DNA of 27,081 bases from Bigelowiella natans CCMP2755 (Eukaryota; Cercozoa; Chlorarachniophyceae), in NCBI GenBank assembly GCA_000320545.1, contig ADNK01002350.1, forward strand, positions 20,001-47,081, written 5' to 3'. Position numbers and translations under genes: made by a program. The notes under the pieces were generated by a model. The model saw only the letters and a list, made by a program, of their open reading frames with translations. It searched no databases and was not told the DNA's origin. Below are positions 9,801 through 20,657 of the stretch, piece after piece; the first letter of the stretch is position 1, and each line of letters starts with the position of its first letter.

Positions 9801-12800
9801 TTGATTTCCTGCAGGAAGTACGAATCCGAGATCATTGGAGGGGGAAAAGCTTCCGATAATCATATCATTTTGCAAAAATTGATACTGCAGTCCAAAATTG
9901 TTGTTAGCGTTGCTCTGCACAACAGCGCTGAATGTTGTGTTGAAAGCTATCCCTTCCAAGGGGAAGACTTCAAATGCAGTTATTTCCGGTGTGGCAAACA
10001 CATCGATTCTAATACTAGTTGTAGTTGCTAGTTTTGTAGATTCATCAGTCACGGTAACTACAAAATTGAAGGCACCTACTCCTACTGCCTTGGCAGGAAC
10101 TATGATTGACGCCGTTGGGGTTAAAAATTCCGTGAGATTTTCTGACAATTCGATTCCTTCCTCGCTTTTCGCAACAGGAGCGTCATTTATCACTCCAGGT
10201 TCTAGGTCAGTAGGAACATCTCCGGTCACCTGAGGCACTTCATTATCCACTGGCACATCTGGGTCAACGACATTTGCTTCTGAAAAGACACGCCACACAT
10301 ATGTGAGCACGTCCGTTTTTCTTAGCTCTGAATCTGGGGAAGAAACCCTTGCATCCACTACAAGCCTAATCGTACCCGTTACTGGCAAAACCACTGATTG
10401 AGCGCTGATGCGAGCACTTGGAGGTAGATCAATTGGGGTTGGAAAACGTGTTGGAGATCTCGTAGGAAAACGTGTTGGAAAATCTGTTGGAAAACTCGTC
10501 GGAGATTTTGAAGGGACTTTTATCGTTGGTGATATCGAAGGTGAACTAGTGGGAGAGGTAGAAGGGTTTCGAGTAATTGTCGGCGAGCGCGTAACGGGAG
10601 AGAGTGTTGGAGTTTCTGTGACTACTCTTATGTTTATAAGCTGAGGAGCAGTGCCGAAAATCTGATGGATGCGCAGATATTATCTACGAATTACTTTTTT
10701 TTATATTTTACATCCTACCTCTCCGACATACATAGTTTCAAGCCCAGGCTCGAAATGCAAGGCCTATTGCATGCATAGAAAATTTCATTTTTATTGAAGA
10801 GATCATTCCTGAAATATTTCTTTATGCTTACTGTTGGGAACAGAAGAAGTGCCGCATTAGCATCGCCATTCACATTCCCAGGTATACCATCTCTCCCAAT
10901 TAGTATTTCCGCTGCATTTCCAGTCTTTGAAGGATCGATCGAAAGTAATGTGTGATTTTCCTAATATCATTATGCAACAGTGGGAGTTTATCGGCAATGT
11001 ACTTTTATTCAAGTAGACCGGTGCTGTCAGATAGAGTAACTCCTTATTAGATCCGGGCACTAGTGTGACTGAGATTCCTCCAATTCTCGGAAAAACATTT
11101 CCGTTTACACCGGAGACACCCCTTTAAAAATAAATATGAGAACCAGAAAGCAATAAATAAGTTGGAATTGACAATTGAACATTGGGAACGTTTCACTCAT
11201 ATTGTTGCAGATACTACATGCTCAATTATCATAGGAAATAAGTAATCACCCGGAGTCTAATGTCGTAATTTTAGAAGTCGAAAGCTTAAGGCGTTGAATA
11301 ACCTGTGCCCCATTTGTAGGATTTCGGTCCAAAATGTACCTTTATTTATGCATCAATACCGAAGTTACTTTCAGGCATACTCGACAGTCATTGATACCAG
11401 CACATACAAATAGTTTGATTCTTGCCGATATCCTATAGCGGTGATATATGTGAAAGGAGTCTGGCCCACACCGAACTCAGAAATTATGACTGTACTGACT
11501 TTGTTATTCTGCAGAATAACACGAGATAGTGATCAAATTTACCAAATACATCTTCATAACTGTTATCATCTTTGTTGAAAACAAGCTTGCTTACAATGGG
11601 ATCCACTTCGCGAATGAATGACGTAAATGTTGAGTTATCATTATCCCCGATATAGTACTTTCTTGACATATAATCTACAGCGATTGCTCGTGGGGCCTTC
11701 GTATACAAAAGGTTTTATGTGTTTATTTTCAGGAAATTGTGTATGTTTGACTATTTTACAAAGAATCTAGCTGTTGACAGAGTTCCATCCTGTTGTTGTA
11801 CGCCTTGTTCCCTTCTTGGGATGACTGTAGTCACCTAAATCATACAAGGCTTATTCTTGAAAACCATAAATCAGCATAAGAAGAATAATGTTACCTCCTG
11901 CGTAATAACATGTACCCTCCGGATGGAAGTTGCGCCCTGTACAGATGTAAAGACGAAATCATGAATTCAAGCAATGCGGCCGAATTTTGTGCCTACTTCA
12001 TCGCAGATTAGAAGACGATTAAACTCAAGATCTTCCCAATCCAAACCCTGAACGTCAACAAAGCTGGAAAGGAGAAAAATGATAAATGGATAATATTTTT
12101 AATTGAGATCCAACCATGAAAATACATGTGCATGTTTTATTTGCACGTACGTTGCACTTGAGCCCATCCCATCTGCAGCTGTGCCATTCATGGGAGAGCT
12201 CTGCAAAATTGTTCGAATATTGTATTTCAGATCTAGAGCTTATTGTTTCAGATAGGCAACATCTTATGTACCCCTCCTGCAACACTGTTGAGCATCGCGT
12301 CCTCAACTGAAACGCTTCGAATTTCTTGCTGAAAAGAGAGAAATAAAATGGTATTGTGTCTTAGATTCGAAGAAAGGTTCCTCACGATATCAGTCCAAAA
12401 TAGTTCTCCCGTATCCGTACGGTAAGTAAGATCGTTCATGGTATCATTCCCTGAACGAATTCCTCGTCTGTCATTGAATTTCAATTGTCGATTTCAATAA
12501 AAGATGTACCTGCTCCACCTCCAGTTAAAGAGGATACGAACTAAAGGGAAAACAATAAATGAAGATCACACTATGGAATAGTCGATGTTGAAAAATTGAA
12601 AAATTCATTGTGAATTTGCTGTTCATTGATCGAAAGAATCGAATCACGATTAACGATTAACGCTAGGAAGATTCTCGTAACACACTACTCGAAAACAACG
12701 AACCAACCGGGAAGTCAATGGTCTGTGCCTGTGACGATGGGTGGAGACATCCCCAGATGAAAAGAACGGTCAGCACGGGCGGCAGTCCCATGACCCCACT

Positions 12801-12824
12801 GCTCGTACAAAAGCACACGCGCAT
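6806..12824 (-). CDS. adhesion-GPCR-like receptor: NHL propeller, SPT linker, REJ/PKD, GPS, 7TM
   Basis: Predicted surface receptor of about 1545 aa. Minus-strand exons: 12824-12708, 12540-12510, 12450-12386, 12328-12272, 12200-12151, 12063-11997, 11936-11895, 11834-11760, 11696-11550, 11508-11408, 11339-11250, 11121-11019, 10960-10832, 10640-9273, 9066-8830, 8764-6806; all phases match. Residues 1-34 are a signal peptide (PPVLTVLFIWGC core, cut near SSQAQ). Residues 40-358 are repeated NHL-type blades (ELFWTDIQEIRSVSV; DGTLSTARFFAPRAIAVD). Next comes an SPT-rich linker, then REJ/PKD-like folds to about 814 (FNFVVTVTDES; NQTIRVVVRDG). The GPS near 1015-1058 has paired Cys/Trp and the HLT cleavage triad. 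Seven hydrophobic helices span about 1069-1310. They resemble THH1/TOM1/TOM3 (LPHTMVWGSYIVSVYQWG; IIYVGQKTVKLMAKLQ) more than animal receptors. The roughly 220-residue tail is Ser/Thr-rich. The ligand is unknown. The exon 1 donor (12707, or alternatively 12683) is the weakest junction. Confidence 0.85.
8270..8401 (-). other. GPS autoproteolysis motif of the receptor
   Basis: The encoded stretch begins FSCQFWDVETRQFSTEGC and ends CICSHLTQFAIL. It has the Cys-Trp, Gly-Cys, Cys-x-Cys and HLT elements of the GPCR proteolysis site. In the known family, cleavage falls between Leu and Thr of HLT (codons about 8296-8288), leaving a two-chain receptor. All key residues are present, so cleavage is likely (inference). 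The first membrane helix starts roughly 17 residues later. Confidence 0.88.
10420..10620 (-). repeat. coding SPT/FPT-rich linker repeats
   Basis: The minus strand encodes repeated S/F-P-T words such as SPTSFPTDFPTRFPTRSPT. The DNA is a degenerate 12-24 bp repeat, seen on the plus strand as gttggaaaacgtgttgga variants. It joins the propeller exons to the REJ region and is probably an extended O-glycosylated stalk. Such linkers are frequent in secreted proteins of stramenopiles and some other algae. Confidence 0.85.
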
Positions 12825-13989
12825 CCCGGTGAGAGTACTGAGGGATTTATATTTCAACGATAATTGTGTAAAAAGCATCGCATTCCTGACACGCGACAAC
12901 GCCAAATCATCCAGATGAAAGTTGCAAGCAAGCGACCACGGGGTTGGGGCAGTGAGCTCTTCCTTTGCTGGAAAAAACAATCAGCATCCACAAAAAGTGG
13001 AATGTGCTGCCTTTGCCAACCTGCGACAACCTTCTCAGAGCCTTTCCACCTAGGCCGAAGAGCTCACTCTTCCCTCACTCTTCCCTCATTTTCAATCAAT
13101 GAGAGTTCATTCCGCCATTTTGTGCGAGAATTTTGACACAAATCGAGGTCGTTTTCGTTCAAATTTGTGCTGCACTTCTCTTGCTTGGCGCGTGGTTTGT
13201 TTTCCCCAGTTTCATTTGCTCATTCATCGGTTGCAGATCGATCAGCATTGTGGTTTGGTTTGTGGTGTGTGTGTGTGTGCAATGGAGGTGTCACACACGA
13301 GTGCACTGTGCAAAATGACGTGCAAACTTTTGCCACGTGTGTCCCAGTGAACCACTTGCTAGCTTGCATGGACACAAACACGCATGGCCAGTTCTCTGTC
13401 TTGACAGACAAGCTTGGGCACACTTGCTAGCTTGCTAGCTAGCTAGCGTGGTGCACGTGCACAACGTTTGACTCCGTTGTCCCGTGAACAGCTTGTGCAG
13501 GCTGTTGGATTGCACTTGACTTTCGGGTGATGCAACGTTGGATCGATCAGTCAGCCTGGCTGCACGAGGACGCGCATCGCAAAATGAAGTGTCTCTGCAA
13601 TTGACAGTGAAGACTTCCACCGTGGAAAGTGTTGAACATGCCAACGCTAGCTTGCTAACAAGTTGTTGCACGACGCGAGTGACACATCCCTGCGTCATTG
13701 CCATGCTCCACCCGTCTCTAGCTAGCTAGGTTTTGCCGTGCGAACATGCAACAAGTCTCACGCGCCCGTGCGTGCACGCACTAACTCGCAGAGCGCTAGA
13801 GCGAGGGAGCTAGGGAGGATGAAGGCACACCCATGCATGGTCTCAGGGAGCAATCTTGCAATGAGCAGGTGCCCCAACGCATTAGTGATGGATTCAACAC
13901 TCCTCATGAAAAAGACCTGCTCTACAGATGCTCAGCATTGCATTTATTCCACGCAAAGTGGCCATTGCAGAGACCTTGGAGACAGAACT
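12825..13989. other. intergenic region with CTAG/TGCAC-rich words
   Basis: This is the 5' region of the receptor and the 3' region of the helicase gene, both on the minus strand. Open frames here have no recognisable domain and no splice-phase continuity, so I call none. It is unusually rich in gctagc palindromes and ttgctagctt words (13360-13450, 13645-13655, 13715-13730, 13790-13815) and in CACG/TGCAC words. No tRNA or known transposon end was recognised. Confidence 0.5.
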
Positions 13990-16007
13990 TTATCCTTGGT
14001 CGAAGAAAATCTTCACTTCATCACCTGTGAAGACGTGATTTTTCAAAGGTGGAGACACAGTGATTCCATAAGCCTGTGGCGTTCTGTCTAAATTGTGCTG
14101 CAACATTGACTCTATGATTCTGTAATTCGTTTTTCCAATCATAAGTCTGTCTCCTATAGGATATTCTTTGTCCACGGGTATCATCAGAACATCTTTGCCT
14201 TTTCGGTGATTAAAAATGGGGCGACCGATCCAATGGTTCGATTGTTGGTCTTCTTGATCATCTTGGGTGAGATCTATTTCGTTGGGAAACCGGTTAGTAA
14301 CATTGGCCTTATTCAATTCAACATTTCCTTTTGCTGGGCTGGCGTTGTTACTGTGCATTAGTAAATCTCCATCGTCAAAGGAAAGTTCATGTGACTGCGA
14401 GGGTTCTACAGCTTTCAAGGAAGAGAAGGAGAGTATCTTTCCCGGGACTTGCTTCTGAACGACAGGAAATAATCGTGCATTTTTGTCTTTCTCCTCATTA
14501 GTTGACGATTGCTTTGTCTCTTCCTCCACAATCCTCTCTTCCCCCTTCTGGATACTGATGCAAGTACTTATTGGAACTGGATCGTACTTCTTCTTGTTAC
14601 TTGCGTTGAAATCATCCAAATCAGAGTCAAAATCCGAATCATCACTAATAACTATTTCACACTCTTTTTCGTCGTCTTTCTTATTTAGCTGTCTTGATTT
14701 CTCACTAGCATCTGCTTGATAACGCGCCTTAAATTCTTCCAGCTGAGTATCAGACTCTTCCTCTTCCTCTTCTTCTTCTTTTTCTGTTCTTATCTTGAAC
14801 CCAATCATTTCGATATCTCTATCATCAAATCTCATAATATTGTTGCTGTTGGGACCATTTTCAACGCTCCTCCCTTTATCTTCATCTTCAGAATCGTCAC
14901 TGTGCAGCTTGATAGCATCATCTAGGCAAGAACTATTTATACTTTTCGGATGTCTTCCTGACTTTCTGCAGCTCGAGCTGATATTTTGATATGCACTTTC
15001 CGGATGGCCTCCACGACTAATCGATGAAACGATAATGTCCTCAAAATCATCAAATGAATTTTGGTCGTCCTCTTTCTCCTCCTCCACATCCTCCTTCTGT
15101 TCTCTATATTGGTCACTCTCAGCAACAGCATTGGATTTTTCCTCGAAAGGTGTGTTAAGCTGCTGGGGATATCGAATTACTGGTTCCCGATCAGATTTGT
15201 TGATACGTTTGACAATGTCTCGAACAGTTTTCCATAGGCTGACACACAAACAAACGATGATGACATACACTGGCAATCAGTATCGTGATATAATACAATT
15301 GACCAAAAGGCAATCGCTACATATGCGTGCGTATAAACACGACTAATCAATATTTGTAAACTGGTTATCGGCATCATCGTCTTCATCCTTTTCCTCCTCT
15401 ACTCTTTACAATACCTGTGAGAGTTGCGCGCAGCTTGAAGTATGAGCTCCCACTTCCGCGTCAACTTCCCAACAAAGAACCTCCCAACGATAATTAAATG
15501 CCTGCGCGCTCTTGTTATGGCCACATTGATGCGGTTCGGGTTATCCGTGAATTCGTTGTTTTTACCGACCGGTCTAACAGTGTTCAGAATGACGATATCC
15601 TTCTCCGCCCCTTGAAACGCATCCACAGTGGAAACTTCAAGCTTTTCCTGACTGCTACCATCACGATTATTGCCATTTGTTTCCCCTTCTAATTTTTTCC
15701 ATATCTGGTCCTCAAAGATGTCCCTTTCTTCTTCATCCAACGGCTTCTTCGCACTCGCTGCCCGGGCTAGGACACCCGACAGCTTATCCTTTAGGAGTTG
15801 GACTTGAGCTTTGTATAATGATATCACTCCAATTTGTGACAATGGGACCCCTTTGCTTGCTAATGCTCCCTAGTGTGATGAGTGACGATGTATTCGATGG
15901 CAAGCTTATAGCCACAAAAACGTGAATATAACCACAAACACACATGAACATACACACATGCTCACCAAATACAAATATTTTTTGGTAAATATATGCTCTC
16001 CCTCTCC

Positions 16008-16056
<49 letters not shown>

Positions 16057-17699
16057 TGTATGCGTTTGGAGAGGGGGGAGGGATTGGATACGTGCGTGTG
16101 TGTGATCTGGACTCAAAAAGTGATGATGATGACCGACCACAATCGCATCTACAGCGAAAGCTTCTTTATCATTGACGAAGGAGTTTTGCTTAGCTTCCGG
16201 GCTCGAAGTGTGCAGATCACAAACGACAACGGGTGGCAGCGCTGACACCACTGGGAGGCGTTCATGTTCTGTGATCCCATCACGCAGCTGGTTCGAGTAG
16301 AAGAGCTCATTAGCCAGTGTACTGATTTTAGGATGACAACGATACTGGTTTCGTAGCAGAATTGGTGTGCTCACGGTTGATAATCTTGCAAAGAGACCGT
16401 CTCCGAGGGAGGAGAAGGAGGAGGGGAAGGAGTTGATGGTGCTGTTGCTGTTGGAGAAGTGAGGAGATAGGACTGGTGGTAGCTGTTTAGGGTCTCCACA
16501 TGCTAGCAACGCTTCGCAGCCATACTGGATGCAGAGTAGCGACATCGGTTCTATCATCTGACTACACTCGTCGAGACAAACAATGCTGGAGTAACAGAGG
16601 AAGGAGGGTATTTGATGTAAGGTAAATATTTGACTTTATGTTGTCATAAGATTTGTGCTGGATTGTGACTCTGTATTAAATATGTACACAACAGGCATGT
16701 CAATATTTGTGTGAAGAGGGTTTTGTATCGAACCTGAACTTTTGATTCGCAAGGATGGGAAATGTTGAGGACCTCGTAGTCGCTCCTACTACCCTACACC
16801 TTGAAAGACTCTCCGCATTCTTCTCATTTGACTCTAAAGACGTAATGGCCCGCTTCACGTGCACCCTTTCTACGCTGTCAGCGGAGGCGGTGTTTAGCCT
16901 CCCTTTAAGCTCTTTGACGCAGTGTCGCGTTTGGATCGTCTCATTCTTATCGTTGAACGGGTAGGCGTACTCAAGGATGGGCGCGGAGATTTTCTTCTGG
17001 CTTCCTACTCGGCCAAAGTCAGAAAACCCGTTCTTGAGCAAGCCCTCCAGGATCCGATCCACGGCTACGTTTGTTTTCCCGCCGACCAAGATCCTTACCT
17101 CTTTCTCCGGGTCATATTTGTCCAGGATCGAGGAGAGCACTATGATCGTTCTCACAATCACGGTGCTCTTACCGGACCCGAACGGCCCGTGCACGAGGCA
17201 GATTCTATTGTTTACTGACCCTTCTATCAGACTCCCGCCCAACCAGCTGGTGCACACCTCCATTACCTTCTTCTGATCAGAATTCATTTGATGTGTCGTA
17301 CAGACCTCTCGGACGCTTTCGGAGAGTACTTCTTCGGACACACGCAAGGCTGCGAGGGGATTCTTATCCCCTTGCCCGCTTGCGCAACCCGCACGCTGTG
17401 AATGCAGCTTCCGTCTATTACTCGCATATGATGTAATATTCGAGCTAGCGGATTGGGTAGCAGCACTGCTGTCACGACTGCCGCGACAGAAGGCGTTGAT
17501 GACTGGGACATCGCGAGGAGATAGTGATTCTAAACACTTAAGCATTTCGAGGATATCCGCGGCGTTGTCCCCACGAATTGCATAGAGCGATTCATGCTGG
17601 GAAGGCCATAGCCCCTGCGATCCCATCGGTTTCACCTGATGCGGAAGGTTCAATCTTAAGAAGGAGCGCAGCATTGCCTAGGCGAGAACAACACAGCAC

Positions 17700-17740
<41 letters not shown>

Positions 17741-20000
17741 GGGGGGGGGCGAGGGAGGGAGGTAGTGAGGAGATTATCCGATTGCAATGGAGACCTCCAT
17801 TTTGTTGTCTTTGCTGCTTGGACCGTGCCACAGGGAGTAGACAATGCGGGTGTTGGAGGACGAAAAGGCCTTCGACAGCGACAGGATCCATACATCGTGT
17901 AGACTGTACTTTGTATATCTCTCTCGCTGTTTCCCGGAGATCTGGATGAAGAACCTCGGCTTTTTGGGTAGGTTCTGACATCAAAATTCGACCAAAATCA
18001 GAGAACCGTTTTTATTGTGTGTAGGATCCCGGGCGGGGGGTGAGGGGGGACAAGCATACATGTAGAAAGTGAGGGAGATTGAACAAGTACCTCGTCGCCT
18101 TTCTTCTTCCTCCAGTTACGGTTAGTGGTGTAGTTGACGTTACTATAGAATGCAATTCCCCGTCTCCTCCACATGCGCTCATCTACCGCAACATTCTTTT
18201 GACTCGCAAAGGAGAAATACTTCTTCGCTTGCTCGGTGATCCTTGCTTGAGCTTCCTCATACAGTGCTTCCGTAAAGACCTTACGATATTGTTGAATCGA
18301 TTTGAAACTCGAAGAGATCTGCACCTGTCTCTCCTGAGCGCCATCTTTGCCTCCTCCACGAAATTGCAGACGGGAAAATTTGGTTGACGCAGTGGTCCGA
18401 ACAAGAGAGACATTGGCCTTTCTTTTCTTCACTTGCTGCGTCCTCCCCATCTTCAAGTGTTGCTTCTTCGCTTTGCTTAATGACGGATACCTTAGTCCTG
18501 AGGACTTCGCTAACTTCTGACTTGAGGATTCCGCAGCATAAATATTACTCATTGAAGAGAAGGTGGCCATCGAAGAAGAAGAATGGGAAAGATCTATTAG
18601 GTCATGTTCACTAGGCCTTGAAGCGGTTTTCTTCTCCATCGCCGACAAAACAACATCGCCACAATGACTTTTTTTGACGACTCTGCAGGATTTCCTCTCC
18701 TTGGACCCGCTCCCGGTAGTTGAGCCGAACAACGCAGTAAATGCTGCATCCTGCTCAAAATCGTCTTCGACATCGTTTCCACTGCCCGAAAGGTAATTAT
18801 CGGAAAATCTCCCATCTGCCGCGCAACTCGAAAAACGCACATTAGGTGAAAGAGCAAGGGGGCTCTCGAACGCGTCGTCATCGTCATCTTCATTCATTTT
18901 AGCGGGAGAACGTGAAGCCTTGAAGTTTCCTATGCGTCTGGGGTTTCGTACTTTTGTCTTCGGAGATAGTGACAGATTTATAGCTTCCGAGAACGACCCA
19001 CGACCCAATGAGCGGCTTCTGAGACCAGTTTCTTCTTTCACTCCTAACTTTGTTCTCCATGGCGGGTTTGCGTCAGATCCTGGTCGGTCAAAAGTGCTGC
19101 TGCTGCTGCTGCTGCTAGTACTTTGAAGGCGGTGATCCTCCTCCTTTACTCCCGGTCTTACTTTGGCTGGAGGAACGAACTGTCAATAAGGAAAAGCACA
19201 GTAACGGCGAGCATAACATACCCCCCGTCAATAAGGAATAGCACAGTAACAGTTACAGTTGAAGGTATGATGTTACTCAAATTCTAGAGGCGAGCATAAC
19301 ATACCCCCCGTCGCTTTTTCCGCTTGAATTGTGATCGAACCCGTTGTCTTTTAACGCTGGTTGGCTTTCAACCGCCGCAAACACAATATTTTGGCGATGT
19401 TATAATACGTTTAAATTCCATTTTTTTAAAGGTATAAGTTATCTTTCACCTTCTTCCATTTCTCAGTAGCAGTATTTTGGCTTCCTAGAGTGATCGAGTC
19501 AGCCCCTCCTTTATTCGCCTTCTCGCTGCTGCAGCTTGGTGGTAAAACATCTTGTTCTTCCAGCTTTTGCACAAGCAGGCTTCCGATACGAATGTTGTCT
19601 TCTTCATCAAAGTGAACTCCTTGTCTCAGAAAGCACTCGTCGATAACCTTCCCATCTTCGTTGCGTACCTGAGCCTGACAATAAAGGAGTTTTCAGTCAG
19701 AACACTACTTATCGCTTTTGTATCCGCGACCGTGAGTCACACTCCTAATACCTTTTTGTTCGCAGCCTTGAACGAAAGGGTTCCATCTTGCCACTTCTTG
19801 TTTTTCTGCGTCAAGCGCTGCATGTAGGGAAATAGACAATCGGAAACAGTAAACTTCTTTAACTCGCATCAAATGAAGTATGTATTTGCTGAATGAGACG
19901 AGATTGATATAAAAGACAACGATCTCTGGGCGCCAAGGTACGCCGTATGACTAATTTCTACCTTCGTGTACATGACTATGAACCCCCTGTCACGATCCAT
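13990..20000 (-). CDS. ZGRF1: ZGRF1-like DNA helicase (DUF2439 + SF1 helicase)
   Basis: Predicted nuclear DNA helicase of recombination repair, about 1579 aa. Minus-strand exons: 20000-19962, 19817-19752, 19674-19450, 19364-19305, 19179-18091, 17974-17795, 17677-16734, 16585-16153, 15869-15415, 15238-13990; all phases agree. The N-terminus (FIVMYTK/RLTQKNKKWQDGTL) is a DUF2439 domain as in ZGRF1, Mte1 and Dbl2. About 360 Ser/Lys-rich, probably disordered residues follow. A pre-helicase block (KYSLHDVWILS, WHGPSSKDNKMEV) matches the ZGRF1 segment KYDLWVVS..FFGPSSINEIEI. Helicase motifs: Walker A HGPFGSGKST (Lys about 723), GGKTNVAVDRILEGL, Walker B LDECSQ (about 873), GDPKQLPP, RNQYRCHP, VSTVDAFQGAEKDIVIL and NVAITRARRHLIIVG. 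The last roughly 400 residues form a very acidic tail (EKEEEEEEEESD) with a conserved-looking end. I see no zf-GRF finger, which animal ZGRF1 has. A SETX/UPF1 paralogue is less likely given DUF2439. Confidence 0.88.
16009..16050. repeat. (CT)n microsatellite in helicase intron
   Basis: About 21 CT units inside the intron between exons 16153 and 15869. It is (GA)n in the transcript. Confidence 0.95.
17702..17740. repeat. (GA)n microsatellite in helicase intron
   Basis: A GA run followed by poly-G. In the minus-strand transcript it becomes a C/CT tract upstream of the acceptor at 17678, so it may serve as a polypyrimidine tract. Confidence 0.95.
19182..19312 (-). repeat. internally duplicated intron with repeated splice-site sequences
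   Basis: A 24 bp word, ggcgagcataacatacccccc plus gtc, occurs at 19206-19229 and identically at 19289-19312. A second word (gtcaataaggaaaagcacag, continuing taac) occurs at 19182-19205 and, with one mismatch, at 19227-19250. On the transcript the first word contains the donor (GGGG|GTATGT) and the second contains the acceptor tract (CCTTATTGAC|AG). The intron therefore carries two donors but only one intact AG acceptor. Confidence 0.9.
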
Positions 20001-20468
20001 CGTGAATCGTGAAGAAGCTCAGCTGCGGCTATGCAAAGGGAGGGAAGAGGTTCCTGTTGGGGAATTCCTGATAAAGTTGGATGTTGGCCTTTTTAACTCT
20101 ACGACAACCAGAAAGTCATTGTCACACTGAAAATCTCTTGTGATGCTCCTGGAATCAGAAACATAAGACATACGAGGCGTTCTAGTTTCAGCGACATTCG
20201 GAAAATCAAGTCGGAGCAAGAAAATCGATCTCTGGGGATGATTGATTAACGACCCGCCGCCCCTCAGATCGCTTCTCGACCCTGGATGCAGGTTGCTTTC
20301 TTGACGCTGCATACCATCAGGCTGATTGTCCAATCGAAGTCAGCGTGATAAAGTAGCATTCAAAAATATAGATGGCTGGGAAATGACGATGACGATAATG
20401 ATGATGATGATGATTATGATGGGGCGCTGGTAGTTCGTGACTGGAAGAAAAACAATCGTTCTTCGGAT
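20001..20468. promoter_or_regulatory. divergent 5' region between helicase and ankyrin gene
   Basis: This 468 bp stretch lies between the two ATGs. An uninterrupted minus-strand frame (20333-20019) has no domain. The helicase N-terminus begins normally at 20000, so I treat that frame as 5' leader. A degenerate GAT/GAC repeat runs from about 20380 to 20420. No clear TATA box is visible. Confidence 0.5.
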
Positions 20469-20608
20469 ATGACGGAATCGATAGACAATCTCTTGAAGCT
20501 AATCAAACAAAGCCAGCATCTTCGGGCGGATCAAAGTGACAAGAAAAAGAGCTTTTCGGTAATAACGTTGGTTTCACTCCCAGAACTGTATCTTAGTTTC
20601 ATTGTGCT

Positions 20609-20657
<49 letters not shown>

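Noticed and set aside
13738-14091. Plus-strand open frame of 117 codons
   Set aside because: It has no domain and overlaps the coding end of the helicase gene on the other strand.
20019-20333. Minus-strand frame upstream of the helicase ATG as extra N-terminal sequence
   Set aside because: The DUF2439 domain normally sits at the extreme N-terminus, and the ATG at 20000 gives a start matching the family.
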